NCBI GenBank assembly: GCA_030824115.1
Contig: JAVBYI010000020.1
Coordinates: 62,001-126,000 of the forward strand
Reading direction: 5' to 3'
DNA length: 64,000 nucleotides
Source of the DNA: Rhodocyclaceae bacterium
Lineage (GTDB): Bacteria; Pseudomonadota; Gammaproteobacteria; Burkholderiales; Rhodocyclaceae
In this document: positions 44,220 through 54,826 of the stretch, one piece after another
How positions within the stretch are numbered: position 1 is the stretch's first letter
Layout: each line of letters begins with the position of its first letter
Translations under genes and position numbers: made by a program
Notes under the pieces: generated by a model
Database searches by the model: none
The model's input: only the letters and a program-made list of their open reading frames with translations
Told to the model about the DNA's origin: nothing

Positions 44220-45810
44220 GCACGGTGTCCCGCGCGGTCGGCAGCATGTCGGGATAGTCGCGACTGAAGTGCAGTCCGCGGCTTTCCTTGCGCTTCATGG
44301 CGCACTCGACGATCAGGTGAGCGGTCAGCACGAGGTTGCGCAACTCGATCAGGTCATTGCTGACCCGGAAGTTGACATAGAACTCCTCGATTTCCTGTTC
44401 CAGCAGGCGGATGCGGTGACGGGCACGCTCCAGGCGCTTGCTGGTCCGCACGATGCCGACATAGTCCCACATGAAGCGACGCAGTTCATCCCAGTTGTGG
44501 GAGATGACAATTTCTTCGTCGGCATCGGTGACGCGGCTGTCATCCCAGTGCGGCAATTTCGGCGATTTGACGGTTTTTTGTGCGCGTATGTCGGCAGCGG
44601 CGGCATTGCTGAAGACGACGCATTCGAGCAGTGAATTGCTGGCGAGGCGGTTGGCGCCATGCAGGCCGGTATTGGCGGCTTCGCCGAGGGCATACAGGCC
44701 GGGTACATCTGTCCGTGCGGCCAGATCGACGACGATGCCGCCGCAGGTGTAGTGGGCGGCGGGAACGACCGGGATCGGCTGCCTGGCGATGTCGATGCCG
44801 AGTTCGCGGCAGCGCGCAAAAATGTTCGGGAAGTGCGTGCGCAGGAAACCTTCGCCCTTGTGCGTGACATCGAGGTAGACGCAATCGAGGCCGTGCTTCT
44901 TCATTTCGTAGTCGATGGCGCGGGCGACGATATCACGTGGTGCCAGTTCGGCACGCTCATCATGGGCGGGCATGAAGCGCGTGCCACCCATTTCCGCAGG
45001 GAGGCGTAACAGGCCGCCTTCGCCGCGCATGGCTTCGGTGATCAGGAACGACTTGGCCTGTGGGTGATAAAGGCAGGTTGGATGGAACTGGATGAATTCG
45101 AGGTTGGCGACACGACAGCCGGCACGCCAGGCCATGGCAATCCCGTCGCCGGTCGCCGTATCCGGATTGGTGGTGTAGAGGTAGGACTTGCCGGCACCGC
45201 CGCTGGCGATGATGGTGTTGGGGGCGCTGAGGGTCAGGACTTGGTCGTTGTCGATGTCCAGCACATAGGCTCCCCAGCAACGCTGGGTTTTGAGGCCGAG
45301 TTTCGCCCCGGTGATCAGGTCGACCACGATGTGGCGTTCCAGCACCTCGATGTTGGGATGCTGTCGGACTTTCCGGCTCAGCGTTTGTTGTACCGATGCG
45401 CCCGTGGCATCGGCGACATGAATCACGCGACGGGCACTGTGGCCGCCTTCGCGGGTCAGGTGATAGCCACTGTCGTCGCGGGTAAAGGGTACGCCCAGTT
45501 CAATCAGCCAGTCGATGGCTTCGCGGCCATGTTCGACGACGAAGCGCGTGGCGACGGGATCGCAGAGTCCGGCGCCGGCCGTGAAGGTGTCCTGAATGTG
45601 GGATTCGATCGAGTCGGTGTCGTCGAGCACGGCAGCGATGCCGCCTTGTGCCCAGTTGGTGGCCGAGTCATCGATCAGGCGCTTGGTGACCAGCGCTACT
45701 CGATGCGTATCGGCTAAGCGTAGGGCGAGGGATTGGCCTGCCAGGCCACTGCCGACGACGATGACGTCGAAGCGACGCAGATAATTTGTTTGGGGTTGTT
45801 TTTTGACCAT
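44203..45810 (-). CDS. nadB: L-aspartate oxidase (NadB)
   Basis: A 535-residue flavoprotein that oxidises aspartate to iminoaspartate in NAD synthesis. FAD site [51 protein letters not shown] and [21 protein letters not shown] are conserved. ATG 45810 ([14 protein letters not shown]) is preferred over upstream frames. The gene is divergent from rpoE, with 146 bases between the starts. NadA and NadC are not in the window. Confidence 0.96.
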   Translation of the reverse strand: MVKKQPQTNYLRRFDVIVVGSGLAGQSLALRLADTHRVALVTKRLIDDSATNWAQGGIAAVLDDTDSIESHIQDTFTAGAGLCDPVATRFVVEHGREAIDWLIELGVPFTRDDSGYHLTREGGHSARRVIHVADATGASVQQTLSRKVRQHPNIEVLERHIVVDLITGAKLGLKTQRCWGAYVLDIDNDQVLTLSAPNTIIASGGAGKSYLYTTNPDTATGDGIAMAWRAGCRVANLEFIQFHPTCLYHPQAKSFLITEAMRGEGGLLRLPAEMGGTRFMPAHDERAELAPRDIVARAIDYEMKKHGLDCVYLDVTHKGEGFLRTHFPNIFARCRELGIDIARQPIPVVPAAHYTCGGIVVDLAARTDVPGLYALGEAANTGLHGANRLASNSLLECVVFSNAAAADIRAQKTVKSPKLPHWDDSRVTDADEEIVISHNWDELRRFMWDYVGIVRTSKRLERARHRIRLLEQEIEEFYVNFRVSNDLIELRNLVLTAHLIVECAMKRKESRGLHFSRDYPDMLPTARDTVLKPRR

Positions 45811-45839
45811 GTCGGTTTCGACTATATCACGCGGTATAT

Positions 45840-45868
45840 GGAACTTATTCAGGTTATCCCGGTCACTT
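45840..45868 (+). promoter_or_regulatory. Candidate sigma-E promoter of the rpoE operon
   Basis: GGAACTT at 45840-45846, then 16 bases, then TCACTT. The -35 half matches the RpoE consensus fully, the -10 (TCTRA-like) only partly. Autoregulation would be expected for this operon. A sigma-70-like TATACT lies at 45913-45918 as a second possible start. Confidence 0.6.
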
Positions 45869-45956
45869 GCGCATCTGTCGCGAACAGCGAATTGTGCAAA
45901 ATCGAAGGCAGCTATACTGATGTTCCAACGCATTCTGACAAGAAAATTATCCATCC

Positions 45957-46556
45957 ATGGGAGAGCGCGAAGCCGATCTTCAGTTGGTCGAACGGGTCCA
46001 GGCCGGCGACCGGGAGGCGTTCAGCCTGCTGGTGGTCAAGTACCAGCGCAAATTGCTGCGGCTGGTCATGCGCTTCGTGCGCGACGCAGCCGAGGCGGAG
46101 GATGTGACGCAGGAGGCGTTCGTCAAAGCATATCGCGCCTTGCCGAACTTTCGTGGCGAGAGCGCCTTCTACACTTGGCTCTATCGGATTGGTGTGAATA
46201 CCGCCAAGAACTGGCTGGTTGCCAATGGGCGACGCATGCCGACCGTGACGGATGTCACGGATGAGGATGGTGAAAACATTGAAGACGGGGGTTTGTTGCG
46301 TGACGATGAAACGCCTGAGCAGATTTTGTTGTCGAAGCAGATTGGAGCAACAGTAAATGCGGCGATGGATGCCTTGCCCGAGGATTTGCGTACCGCCATT
46401 TCGTTGCGTGAAATCGAAGGACTGTCCTACGAAGAGATTGCACAGGTGATGGATTGCCCGATCGGCACAGTGCGTTCACGCATCTTTCGCGCACGCGATG
46501 CCATTGCGGCTAAATTGCGCCCGATGCTGGATACGGCGCCGGATCGGCGCTGGTGA
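45957..46556 (+). CDS. rpoE: RNA polymerase sigma factor RpoE (AlgU)
   Basis: A 199-residue ECF sigma factor. Region 2 ([51 protein letters not shown]) and region 4 ([40 protein letters not shown]) are complete. It directs the envelope stress response. The following genes rseA, rseB, rseC and degP form the classical control circuit. Confidence 0.97.
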   Translation: MGEREADLQLVERVQAGDREAFSLLVVKYQRKLLRLVMRFVRDAAEAEDVTQEAFVKAYRALPNFRGESAFYTWLYRIGVNTAKNWLVANGRRMPTVTDVTDEDGENIEDGGLLRDDETPEQILLSKQIGATVNAAMDALPEDLRTAISLREIEGLSYEEIAQVMDCPIGTVRSRIFRARDAIAAKLRPMLDTAPDRRW

Positions 46557-46569
46557 GTGAGGTGATGGC

Positions 46570-47133
46570 ATGAGAAAAGATTCTGAACTGTCGGCGCTAT
46601 TCGATGGCGAACTGGAAGATCACGAGGTGGCGTCCATCGTGCGGGCTGCACTGGCCGAGGATAAACAGTTGGCTGACTGGCAGGCTTATGCACTGATCGG
46701 CGATCAGTTGCGGGGCGAGCGAAGCCATTCGCCGAACTTTGTCGAGAACGTCATGGTTCGCGTGCGAGAGGAACCGGTGGTGCTTGCGCCGGGTAACCTG
46801 GTACGGCGCCAATCCCATCATCCGCTGCTGGCCCTCGCGGCCTCTGTCGCCGGGGTGGCTGTCGTGGGGTGGTTGGCCCTGACGGGTATGCCTCAAGTTC
46901 AGGGGCCTCAAATCGCCTATGTTGCCGTCTCGCCAGCGCCGACTTTTGCCAAGGCTGAACAGATTAAGCCAACCAAACTAACCGCACCCCAAGTGCAGCA
47001 AGTTAGTGCAGACCGTGCCGAGATGGGCGAGTATCTGGTGGCGCATCATGCCCATGCTTCCGCGTTTCATTTGGGTGAGGGCGTCCAGCATGTCCGCTCG
47101 GTCTCCATGACAGGGGATGCGGGACGCCCATGA
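46570..47133 (+). CDS. rseA: Anti-sigma-E factor RseA (MucA)
   Basis: A 187-residue protein. The cytoplasmic domain (LSALFDGELEDHE, DWQAYALIGDQLRG) binds RpoE, a membrane helix lies at residues about 82-106 (LLALAASVAGVAVVGWLAL), and the rest is periplasmic for RseB contact and DegS cleavage. The dispersed motif codes for AVSPAPTF near residue 119, right after the membrane helix. It overlaps rseB by 4 bases. Confidence 0.93.
   Translation: MRKDSELSALFDGELEDHEVASIVRAALAEDKQLADWQAYALIGDQLRGERSHSPNFVENVMVRVREEPVVLAPGNLVRRQSHHPLLALAASVAGVAVVGWLALTGMPQVQGPQIAYVAVSPAPTFAKAEQIKPTKLTAPQVQQVSADRAEMGEYLVAHHAHASAFHLGEGVQHVRSVSMTGDAGRP
46924..46943 (-). repeat. Dispersed 20-bp motif, copy 17
   Basis: On the minus strand GTCGGCGCTGGCGAGACGGC preceded by CAAAA. 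Read as AVSPAPTF in the periplasmic part of RseA. Confidence 0.94.
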
Positions 47134-48131
47134 GTTTTTTCTCGCGAACAATTCTCTTGTTGGCAGCGGGCAGTCTGTCCGCCAGCGTGCACGCACAGGT
47201 TGCGCCTGGACAGGGCGAAGCCTTGTTTTGGTTACAGAAGGTGTCTACCGCTGCACGTCAGTTGAGCTATAGCGGTACTTTTGTGTTCCAGAATGGCGCG
47301 CGCAGTGAAACCTCGCGCATCGTGCATGTGGCTGCTGGGGGCAACCAGTTTGAAAAGTTGGAAGTGCTGGATGGCAGCCCGCGCGAGGTGATTCGCCACA
47401 ACGATGAGGTGAAGTGCTATCTCCCCGAAAAACGTCTGGTGGTCATCGAACAGCGTAGTCCACGCAACAGTTTCCCGGCCTTGTTGCCCGCCAGTCTGGC
47501 CGGCTTGGGCGAGCACTATCAGATTCGCAAAGGTGCGAATGTTCGGGTGGCGGGTCGCGAAAGTCAGGTGATCAAACTGGAACCGCGCGATGCCTGGCGT
47601 TTTGGGCGCCAATTCTGGATTGACCAGGAAAATGGCTTGCTACTCAAGGCAGAGGTTTTGGGTGCGCAAGGTGAATCCCTGGAGTCACTTTCGTTCACCG
47701 AGCTACACATTGGTGTACCAGCTGGGGTCGATGCAGCCAAGCAGAGTGCAACGGAGGGCGAGCGTGCGCGTGACTGGGCAGTTCGCAAGCCTCGCGTACA
47801 GGAGCTACGAGAGGGGTCTCGCTGGCAGTTCCGTTCGGAACTGCCAGGCTTTCGTCGTCAGTCAGCGATGTTGCGCAGCTCTGGTCGTCTGAGTGATGGC
47901 GATGCACGCGATGTAAAGCATTGGGTTTTTTCCGATGGACTGGCCGCCGTATCGGTATTCATTTCCCCGCTGACAGGGATGAACGAGGTTACGGACGGCG
48001 AGATGGAAACGATGGGCGCCATCAGCGTGGTCAAACGCGTGATTGATGGCCACAAAGTGGTGGTGATGGGCGATGCCCCGCCAACGGCGATCCGGCACTT
48101 TGCCGCTGGCATTGGAACGCGTAGCAAATGA
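47130..48131 (+). CDS. rseB: Sigma-E regulatory protein RseB (MucB)
   Basis: A 333-residue periplasmic protein with a signal peptide (MSFFSRTILLLAAGSLSASVHA). SYSGTFVFQNGARSETSRIVH, EVIRHNDEVKCYLPEKR and the C-terminal domain with VKRVIDGHKVVVMGDAP are typical of MucB/RseB, which protects RseA and senses mislocalised lipids or LPS. It overlaps rseA and rseC by 4 bases each. Confidence 0.94.
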   Translation: MSFFSRTILLLAAGSLSASVHAQVAPGQGEALFWLQKVSTAARQLSYSGTFVFQNGARSETSRIVHVAAGGNQFEKLEVLDGSPREVIRHNDEVKCYLPEKRLVVIEQRSPRNSFPALLPASLAGLGEHYQIRKGANVRVAGRESQVIKLEPRDAWRFGRQFWIDQENGLLLKAEVLGAQGESLESLSFTELHIGVPAGVDAAKQSATEGERARDWAVRKPRVQELREGSRWQFRSELPGFRRQSAMLRSSGRLSDGDARDVKHWVFSDGLAAVSVFISPLTGMNEVTDGEMETMGAISVVKRVIDGHKVVVMGDAPPTAIRHFAAGIGTRSK

Positions 48132-48544
48132 ATGAGATCAATGGCGTGGTGGTGCGTGTGGAAGATGATTACGCCTATGTCAGCACAGTGGGTGTGTCCA
48201 GTGCCTGTGGTTCGTGTGCGAGTCGCGGTGGGTGCGGCAGCGTAGATGGCGAAAAGAAAACGCATGTGCTGCGCCTGCCCAATCCGATTCATGCGCGTGC
48301 AGGGGATCTGGTGGTGATTCAGGCGGCACAAGGCGCCGTATTGCGCGCCGTCTGGTGGGTCTACTTGTTGCCTTTGTTGCTGGCAGTGGTCGGTGCAGCA
48401 GGGTTGCTCGCCATCACCGGCAACGAAATGCTTGCCATGCTGGGATTACTGGTCGGGCTGGCTGCCGGATTTCTTGGCTTGCGATGGCAAAAACCCAGTT
48501 GCAATTCGCGACAGCAAATCTTATCTATCGCTTTTAAAGTGTGA
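48128..48544 (+). CDS. rseC: RseC/SoxR-reducing system protein
   Basis: A 138-residue inner-membrane protein. An N-terminal cysteine cluster CGSCASRGGCG, then two membrane helices (AVWWVYLLPLLLAVVGAAGL; MLAMLGLLVGLAAGFLGL). The family is linked to sigma-E control and to SoxR reduction. Position inside the rpoE operon agrees. Confidence 0.92.
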   Translation: MNEINGVVVRVEDDYAYVSTVGVSSACGSCASRGGCGSVDGEKKTHVLRLPNPIHARAGDLVVIQAAQGAVLRAVWWVYLLPLLLAVVGAAGLLAITGNEMLAMLGLLVGLAAGFLGLRWQKPSCNSRQQILSIAFKV

Positions 48545-48559
48545 TTCAGGGGATATCCG

Positions 48560-49984
48560 ATGATCAGGAATTGGTTATTGACGATTGGTTTGGCTTTGTC
48601 CTCCGGCCTGTTATTTGCCCAGTCGCAGCTTCCCGACTTTGTTGATCTGGCCGAGAAGCAGGGGGCCGCCGTGGTCAATATCAGCACGACACAAGTTGTC
48701 CGCGGGCACCGTTTTGGTCAGGGTTTTCCCTTTGATGAGGATGATCCAGCCTTCGAATTTTTCAAGCGTTTTGCACCGCGCCAGTTTCCCGGGGTTCCCA
48801 ATGCGCCGCGTGAGTTCGAGAATAAGTCGCTGGGCTCCGGTTTCATCATCAGTGCCGATGGTTACATCCTGACCAATGCGCATGTGATTGATGGGGCGGA
48901 TGAGGTGGCCGTCAAACTGGCTGACAAGCGTGAACTGAAGGCTAAGGTGATCGGCGCCGACAAGCGGACCGACGTTGCGCTGATCAAGATTGATGGACAG
49001 GGATTTCCCTCGGTCAGGCTGGGCGACCCCGCGAAACTGAGAGTTGGCGAATGGGTGGTGGCGATTGGCTCCCCCTTTGGTTTCGAGAATACGGTGACAG
49101 CAGGCATTGTCAGTGCCAAGGGACGTTCCCTGCCGCAGGAAAACTTCGTGCCTTTCATCCAGACTGATGTGGCGATCAACCCGGGCAACTCGGGTGGTCC
49201 CTTGTTCAACATGAAGGGTGAGGTGATTGGCATCAACTCCCAGATTTACAGCCGCTCCGGCGGTTACCAAGGGATTGCCTTCTCGATTCCCATCGATGTG
49301 GCTATGGAAATCCAGGCCCAGTTGCGTAGTGGCGGGAAAGTCAGTCGTGGCCGCATCGGGGTGGTGATTCAGGAAGTGAACAAGGAACTGGCAGATTCGT
49401 TTGGCCTGCCCAAAGCGCAAGGTGCCCTGATCGCGTCGATCGAGAAGGGTGGTCCGGCCGATAAGTCAGGACTCGAAGCCGGTGACGTGATTCTCGAGTT
49501 CAATGGCAAGCCCGTCGTCCAGTCAAGTGATCTGCCACGCATGGTGGGCAACAGCAAGCCGGGCAGCAAGGCCAAGCTGGAAATCTGGCGCGGGGGTGCG
49601 GCGAAAGAACTGAGCCTGACGGTTGGCGAGATGCCGGATGAGCCTCTCAATGGCAAAGCCTCGCGACGTGGCAAACCTGCCGACCCTGCGCCGGCCAACA
49701 AACTGGGGCTGGTTTTGTCCGAGCCCAGTGCCGAACAAAAACGCCAGTTGGGCATTCGTCATGGACTGATTATCGAGGAGGTGCGTGACGGCGGTCGTGG
49801 CGAGTTGCGCCAGGGCGATGTGATCCTGGCACTGATACAGCGCGGCGTTCAGACTGAGGTGCGCTCCGTCGATCAGTTCAATGACCTGCTGGCCAAACAG
49901 GGCAGGGGAACGCCGATCACCCTGCTGGTTCGCCGCGGCGATAGCCAGACCTTCGTGACGATTCGGGGTGCCCAAGATAAATAA
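48560..49984 (+). CDS. degP: Periplasmic serine protease DegP/MucD (Do family)
   Basis: A 474-residue protease. A signal peptide (to LFAQS), then the trypsin-like domain with His in ILTNAHVIDGAD, Asp in KRTDVALIKI and Ser in NPGNSGGPLFN. Two PDZ domains follow (about 270-360 and 385-470). It degrades misfolded envelope proteins as an output of the sigma-E response and belongs to the MucD subtype by its context. Confidence 0.95.
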   Translation: MIRNWLLTIGLALSSGLLFAQSQLPDFVDLAEKQGAAVVNISTTQVVRGHRFGQGFPFDEDDPAFEFFKRFAPRQFPGVPNAPREFENKSLGSGFIISADGYILTNAHVIDGADEVAVKLADKRELKAKVIGADKRTDVALIKIDGQGFPSVRLGDPAKLRVGEWVVAIGSPFGFENTVTAGIVSAKGRSLPQENFVPFIQTDVAINPGNSGGPLFNMKGEVIGINSQIYSRSGGYQGIAFSIPIDVAMEIQAQLRSGGKVSRGRIGVVIQEVNKELADSFGLPKAQGALIASIEKGGPADKSGLEAGDVILEFNGKPVVQSSDLPRMVGNSKPGSKAKLEIWRGGAAKELSLTVGEMPDEPLNGKASRRGKPADPAPANKLGLVLSEPSAEQKRQLGIRHGLIIEEVRDGGRGELRQGDVILALIQRGVQTEVRSVDQFNDLLAKQGRGTPITLLVRRGDSQTFVTIRGAQDK

Positions 49985-50225
49985 GCCGCACTTCATCCTC
50001 TACGGTCGGTCTTACTGCCATTTGTGTGATGACATGCTCGTTGCGCTCAAGCGCTTGCGCAGCGAGCATGATTTCGATGTATCCGTGCGGGATATCGATA
50101 CCTGTCCAGATAAACGTGATTCCTATGACCGGCTTGTGCCCGTTCTGACCATGGACGATGAAGAGATTTGCCATTATTTTCTCGACGCGGTGAAAGTGCG
50201 TGAGGTTTTAAGCCGCTTTCGCTAA
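49968..50225 (+). CDS. Glutaredoxin-like (DUF836) thiol-disulfide protein
   Basis: An 85-residue thioredoxin-fold protein with CHLC near residue 17 (YGRSYCHLCDDMLVAL) and the cis-proline region DRLVPVLTMDD. GTG 49968 is the only in-frame start before the active site and overlaps degP by 17 bases. It is regularly found between degP and lepA in Betaproteobacteria. The physiological partner is unknown. Confidence 0.85.
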   Translation: MPKINKPHFILYGRSYCHLCDDMLVALKRLRSEHDFDVSVRDIDTCPDKRDSYDRLVPVLTMDDEEICHYFLDAVKVREVLSRFR

Positions 50226-50291
50226 AATTCGCATCCCGATTGATTGAAGGCGCCGATCCTGGCGCCTTTGTCTTTGTTTTGGTACCTTTCC

Positions 50292-52085
50292 GTGCAGCAC
50301 ATCAGAAATTTTTCCATCATTGCGCATATTGATCACGGCAAGTCGACGCTGGCCGATCGCATCATCCATCGGTGTGGCGGCCTTTCCGACCGCGAGATGG
50401 AGGCACAGGTGCTCGATTCGATGGATATCGAGCGCGAGCGTGGCATTACCATCAAGGCCCAGACGGCGGCACTGCAGTACAAGGCGCGTGACGGCAAGAT
50501 CTACAACCTGAACCTGATCGACACCCCAGGACACGTTGACTTCTCCTATGAGGTCTCGCGCAGCTTATCCGCATGCGAAGGCGCGCTGCTGGTGGTTGAT
50601 GCTTCGCAAGGCGTAGAGGCGCAAACGGTCGCCAACTGCTATACCGCCATCGAGCTTGGCGTGGAGGTCGTGCCTGTCCTCAATAAGATGGATCTGCCGC
50701 AGGCTGATCCCGATGGTGCACGTCAGGAAGTCGAGGAAGTGATCGGCATTGATGCCACCGATGCGATTCCCTGTTCGGCCAAGACCGGTATGGGCGTCGA
50801 AGATATTCTCGAAGCCGTGATTGCCCGTGTGCCTGCACCCAGAGGAAAAATGGATGCGCCACTCAAGGCTTTGATCATCGATTCCTGGTTTGACAACTAC
50901 GTCGGTGTGGTGATGCTGGTGCGGGTTGTTGACGGCTCGCTCAAGGCTAAAGACAAAATCAAGCTGATGTCGACCGGTACAGTGCATCTGTGCGAACAGG
51001 TCGGCGTGTTTACCCCGAAATCGCAGCCTCGCCCCGAGTTGCGTGCCGGCGAGGTGGGTTTCATCATCTCCGGCATCAAGGAACTGCAGGCGGCCAAGGT
51101 CGGCGATACGGTCACTCTGGTGGATAAGCCCGCGACGGAGGCGTTGCCCGGCTTCAAGGAAATCAAGTCACAGGTGTTTGCCGGCCTTTATCCGGTCGAG
51201 TCGAATCAATATGACAGCCTGCGCGATGCCCTGGAGAAGTTGCAACTGAACGATGCCTCCTTGCATTACGAGCCCGAAGTTTCGCAGGCACTTGGCTTTG
51301 GTTTTCGTTGTGGTTTCCTTGGCCTGTTGCACATGGAGATTGTGCAGGAGCGTCTGGAGCGTGAATTCGATCAGGATCTGATCACGACGGCGCCGACCGT
51401 GGTGTATGAGGTGCTGATGCGCGATGGCACCGTAGTGCAAGTCGAGAATCCGGCCAAGCTGCCGGAAAGCCAGAAGAGCGAGGAAATCCGCGAACCGATC
51501 ATTACGACGAAAATCTTCGTGCCGCAGGACTATCTGGGCGCAGTGATCATGCTGTGCGAAAGCAAGCGCGGTTCACAAGTCAATATGGCCTACCACGGTC
51601 GTCAGGTGCAACTGACCTACGACATGCCCATGGCCGAAGTGGTGATGGACTTCTTCGATAAGCTCAAATCCGTTTCGCGCGGCTATGCCTCGCTGGACTA
51701 TGAGTTTAAGGAGTATCGGGCGGCTGATGTGGTCAAGTTGGATGTGCTGATCAACACCGAAAAGGTCGATGCGCTCTCGCTGATCGTGCATCGTGCCAAT
51801 GCCCCCTACCGTGGTCGGGAACTTGCCGCCAAGATGCGCGAACTGATTCCGCGCCAGATGTACGATGTGGCGATTCAGGCCGCGATTGGTTCAACCATTG
51901 TTGCGCGCGAGAACGTTAAGGCGATGCGCAAGGACGTGCTGGCCAAGTGTTACGGCGGTGACATTTCGCGCAAGAAGAAACTGCTGGAAAAGCAGAAGGC
52001 CGGCAAGAAGCGCATGAAGCAGGTGGGCAGCGTCGAGATTCCGCAGGAAGCCTTTTTGGCGGTGCTGCGAGTAGGGGACAAGTAG
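50292..52085 (+). CDS. lepA: Elongation factor 4 (LepA)
   Basis: A 597-residue translational GTPase. G1 [10 protein letters not shown]3 [12 protein letters not shown]4 [10 protein letters not shown] and the unique C-terminal domain with [17 protein letters not shown] are typical. The GTG at 50292 (followed by [18 protein letters not shown]) gives the normal length; longer in-frame starts are unlikely. lepB starts immediately after the stop. Confidence 0.97.
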   Translation: MQHIRNFSIIAHIDHGKSTLADRIIHRCGGLSDREMEAQVLDSMDIERERGITIKAQTAALQYKARDGKIYNLNLIDTPGHVDFSYEVSRSLSACEGALLVVDASQGVEAQTVANCYTAIELGVEVVPVLNKMDLPQADPDGARQEVEEVIGIDATDAIPCSAKTGMGVEDILEAVIARVPAPRGKMDAPLKALIIDSWFDNYVGVVMLVRVVDGSLKAKDKIKLMSTGTVHLCEQVGVFTPKSQPRPELRAGEVGFIISGIKELQAAKVGDTVTLVDKPATEALPGFKEIKSQVFAGLYPVESNQYDSLRDALEKLQLNDASLHYEPEVSQALGFGFRCGFLGLLHMEIVQERLEREFDQDLITTAPTVVYEVLMRDGTVVQVENPAKLPESQKSEEIREPIITTKIFVPQDYLGAVIMLCESKRGSQVNMAYHGRQVQLTYDMPMAEVVMDFFDKLKSVSRGYASLDYEFKEYRAADVVKLDVLINTEKVDALSLIVHRANAPYRGRELAAKMRELIPRQMYDVAIQAAIGSTIVARENVKAMRKDVLAKCYGGDISRKKKLLEKQKAGKKRMKQVGSVEIPQEAFLAVLRVGDK

Positions 52086-52874
52086 ATGAATTTTGCCCTG
52101 ATCCTGTTCATCCTGTTGATGGTAAGTGCCGTGCTTTGGCTTGCCGATCACTTTGTCTTTCGCAAAAAGCGCGGGCTGGATGCCAGGGAACCTTGGTGGG
52201 TAGAGTATGGGGCCAGTTTCTTTCCGGTGATCCTGATCGTCTTCGTGTTGCGCTCATTTATTGTCGAGCCCTTCAAGATTCCCTCTGGCTCGATGATCCC
52301 GACGCTGTTGGTCGGCGACTTCATTGCCGTCAATAAATTCACCTACGGTATTCGCTTGCCGGTGATCAACAAGAAGGTGATCGACCTGAATCTGCCGCAG
52401 CGCGGTGATGTGGTGGTCTTTCGCTATCCCCCCGACCCTTCGTTGGACTACATCAAACGTGTTGTGGGCGTGCCTGGCGATAAGGTGGCCTATCAGAACA
52501 AGCGCCTCAGTATTAATGGGCAGGTAGTCTTGATGGAGCGCGATGGCGATTATTTTGATGCAGAGCGTATGTTCTACACGCCGCGTTTTGTTGAGAAGCT
52601 CGGCGATGTCGACCATCTGGTGCTGGTTGAGGAGGATGTGCCGGGTTTTGTCCCACACGTAATGCAATTCCCGTATCGGGATAATTGCCTCTACAATAAC
52701 GAAGGTGTTATTTGCGAAGTACCTGCCGGCCACTATTTTGTAATGGGCGATAACCGGGATAACTCGCAAGACAGTCGGGTATGGGGATTTGTGCCCGAAG
52801 AGAATCTGGTGGGCAAGGCATTTTTTGTCTGGTTCAACTTCAGTGACTTGAAGCGGATTGGCGGATTCCGTTGA
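52086..52874 (+). CDS. lepB: Signal peptidase I (LepB)
   Basis: A 262-residue inner-membrane peptidase with two N-terminal membrane segments (FALILFILLMVSAVLWLADH; FFPVILIVFVLRSFIV). The nucleophile Ser is in PSGSMIPTLLVGD and the general base Lys in LDYIKRVVGVPGD; MGDNRDNSQDSR is box E. It cleaves Sec signal peptides. It shares the operon with lepA. Confidence 0.96.
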   Translation: MNFALILFILLMVSAVLWLADHFVFRKKRGLDAREPWWVEYGASFFPVILIVFVLRSFIVEPFKIPSGSMIPTLLVGDFIAVNKFTYGIRLPVINKKVIDLNLPQRGDVVVFRYPPDPSLDYIKRVVGVPGDKVAYQNKRLSINGQVVLMERDGDYFDAERMFYTPRFVEKLGDVDHLVLVEEDVPGFVPHVMQFPYRDNCLYNNEGVICEVPAGHYFVMGDNRDNSQDSRVWGFVPEENLVGKAFFVWFNFSDLKRIGGFR

Positions 52875-52902
52875 TCAACTGGCGCTTCGGACAAGGGGAA
52901 TA

Positions 52903-53256
52903 ATGAAAAGCAAACAGTTGGGTGTCAGCCTTTCGGGTTTGTTGGTATCGGCAGTAATTCTGGCGTTCGTGGCGTTGTTAGGCATGAAGATTGCGCCAGA
53001 AGTTATTGAGTACTTCCAGATTGTGAAAACAGTGAAGCAGGTCGCTGGCGGTACTGCCATTGAGAGTGTTGCTCAAGTACGAAAAGCGTTTGATAGCCAA
53101 GCCAACATTGACAATATCCGGGCTATCAGTGGACAGGATCTTGAAGTTACCAAGGATAGCGGGAAAATTGAAATTTCCTTTTCCTATGAAAGACGGATCC
53201 ACCTGTTTGGTAATGTAAGTCTCGTACTTGAGTTTCAGGGATCCTCCGGGGGATAG
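52903..53256 (+). CDS. DUF4845 family membrane protein
   Basis: A 117-residue protein with one N-terminal membrane helix ([19 protein letters not shown]) and a small periplasmic domain. [20 protein letters not shown] and the middle [11 protein letters not shown] are typical of DUF4845, which always sits between lepB and rnc in Betaproteobacteria. The N-terminus ([14 protein letters not shown]) resembles a pilin-like start. Function is unknown. ATG 52903 is preceded by AAGGGG. Confidence 0.88.
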   Translation: MKSKQLGVSLSGLLVSAVILAFVALLGMKIAPEVIEYFQIVKTVKQVAGGTAIESVAQVRKAFDSQANIDNIRAISGQDLEVTKDSGKIEISFSYERRIHLFGNVSLVLEFQGSSGG

Positions 53257-53258
53257 GG

Positions 53259-53927
53259 TTGTCGAGACGGTTGGAGCGGGCGCTCGGATATCAGTTTAAT
53301 CAGCCAGAACTGCTGCGTCAGGCCCTGACGCATCGCAGCCACTCATCTCCCCACAATGAGCGCCTGGAGTTTCTTGGCGACAGCGTGCTGAACTGCACGG
53401 TCGCAACACTGCTTTACCAGCGTTTCCCGAATGTCAATGAAGGTGATTTGTCCCGCTTGCGCGCCAGTCTTGTGCGCCAGGAAACCCTGGCGGAAATTGG
53501 TGAGAAGCTTGCCTTGGGTGATTTCCTGCACCTGGGCGAGGGAGAGCTGAAAAGTGGTGGCTTTCGCCGTCCTTCCATCATCGCGGATGCACTGGAAGCT
53601 CTGTTTGGGGCGATTTATCTGGATGCCGATTTTGACGCGGCCCAGCGCGTGATCGGTGACCTGTATCGTTCGCGCCTTGAAGAAATTGATCCACGCAAGG
53701 CTGGCAAGGACGCCAAGACCAGTTTGCAGGAATACCTGCAGGCCCGGCATCTGCCAGTACCTACCTATACACTCAAGGCCACCCACGGGGATGCCCATGC
53801 TCAGCAGTTTTCTGTCAGTTGCACCATTCCCACCCTGCAGATCGAAACCCAGGGCAATGGCCCCAGTCGCCGTGCCGCCGAACAACAGGCCGCTCAAGCC
53901 GTGCTTGATGGATTGGGACCGACATGA
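53259..53927 (+). CDS. rnc: Ribonuclease III
   Basis: A 222-residue double-strand-specific RNase. The signature [13 protein letters not shown] (catalytic Glu and Asp) and [18 protein letters not shown] are in the RNase III domain (1-150); residues 155-222 form the dsRNA-binding domain. The start is TTG 53259 after GGGGGATAGGG. It overlaps era by 4 bases, a classic coupling. Confidence 0.96.
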   Translation: MSRRLERALGYQFNQPELLRQALTHRSHSSPHNERLEFLGDSVLNCTVATLLYQRFPNVNEGDLSRLRASLVRQETLAEIGEKLALGDFLHLGEGELKSGGFRRPSIIADALEALFGAIYLDADFDAAQRVIGDLYRSRLEEIDPRKAGKDAKTSLQEYLQARHLPVPTYTLKATHGDAHAQQFSVSCTIPTLQIETQGNGPSRRAAEQQAAQAVLDGLGPT

Positions 53928-54826
53928 CTGAGGCCTCCGATAAATCCATCACGCGTGCCGGCTACATCGCCATTGTGGGCATTCCCAATGTCGGCAAGTC
54001 GACGCTGATGAATCGCCTGATCGGGGCGAAGCTCAGCATTACCTCGAAGAAGGCCCAGACGACACGTCATCGTATTCACGGCATCCTGACGGCTGATGAT
54101 TGCCAGTATGTATTCGTCGACACCCCCGGATTCCAGACCGAACATCGCAATGCGCTGAATCGGGCGATGAACCGCTCGGTGGTCGGCGCGCTGGGCGATG
54201 TCGATGTGATTTTGTTCGTCATTGAAGCGGAGCGCTGGCGCGAGGCCGATCAGGCCGTGCTGGCAAAATTGCCAGAGGATGCTTCGGTCATCCTGGTGGT
54301 CAATAAATCAGATCGCCTAGCCGACCGGAGTCGGCTGCTGCCATTCATGGAAAAGCTGTCGGCCGAGCCGCGCTTTGCCGAGATCGTCCCCGTGAGTGCC
54401 GAGCGGGGCGAGAACATCAATACGCTTTTGAAGGTCATTGCCCACTACCTGCCGCAGTCCGAGTTCATCTTCGAGCCGGAAACCCTGACGGATCGCTCCG
54501 AGCGTTTTCTGGCGGCGGAACTGCTGCGTGAAAAACTGTTTCGCAATCTTGGCGAGGAGTTGCCCTATGGCATTGCGGTCGAGATCGAGAAATTCGAGGA
54601 AGTGGATGGCATTCGCCGTATCCATGCGGCCGTCATTGTGGATCGGGAGGCCCACAAGGCCATCGTCATCGGCAAGGGGGGCACGCGCCTGAAGCGTATT
54701 GTCAGTGATGCCCGCAAGGACATGGAAGTTTTGTTCGGCAGCAAGGTCTGGCTGGAAACCTGGGTCAAGGTCAAGAGTGGCTGGGCCGACGATGAACGTG
54801 CCCTGCGCAGCCTGGGTTACGAATGA
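53924..54826 (+). CDS. era: GTPase Era
   Basis: A 300-residue ribosome-assembly GTPase. G1 [10 protein letters not shown]2 around TTRHRIHG, G3 [10 protein letters not shown]4 NKSDRL, and a C-terminal KH domain with [12 protein letters not shown]. It binds the 3' end of 16S rRNA. It overlaps recO by 4 bases. Confidence 0.97.
   Translation: MTEASDKSITRAGYIAIVGIPNVGKSTLMNRLIGAKLSITSKKAQTTRHRIHGILTADDCQYVFVDTPGFQTEHRNALNRAMNRSVVGALGDVDVILFVIEAERWREADQAVLAKLPEDASVILVVNKSDRLADRSRLLPFMEKLSAEPRFAEIVPVSAERGENINTLLKVIAHYLPQSEFIFEPETLTDRSERFLAAELLREKLFRNLGEELPYGIAVEIEKFEEVDGIRRIHAAVIVDREAHKAIVIGKGGTRLKRIVSDARKDMEVLFGSKVWLETWVKVKSGWADDERALRSLGYE

Noticed and set aside
54182-54203. GTCGGCGCGCTGGGCG in era as a motif copy
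   Set aside because: It contains an extra dinucleotide, has no A-tract or ACGGC end, and codes for normal Era residues (VVGALGDVD).
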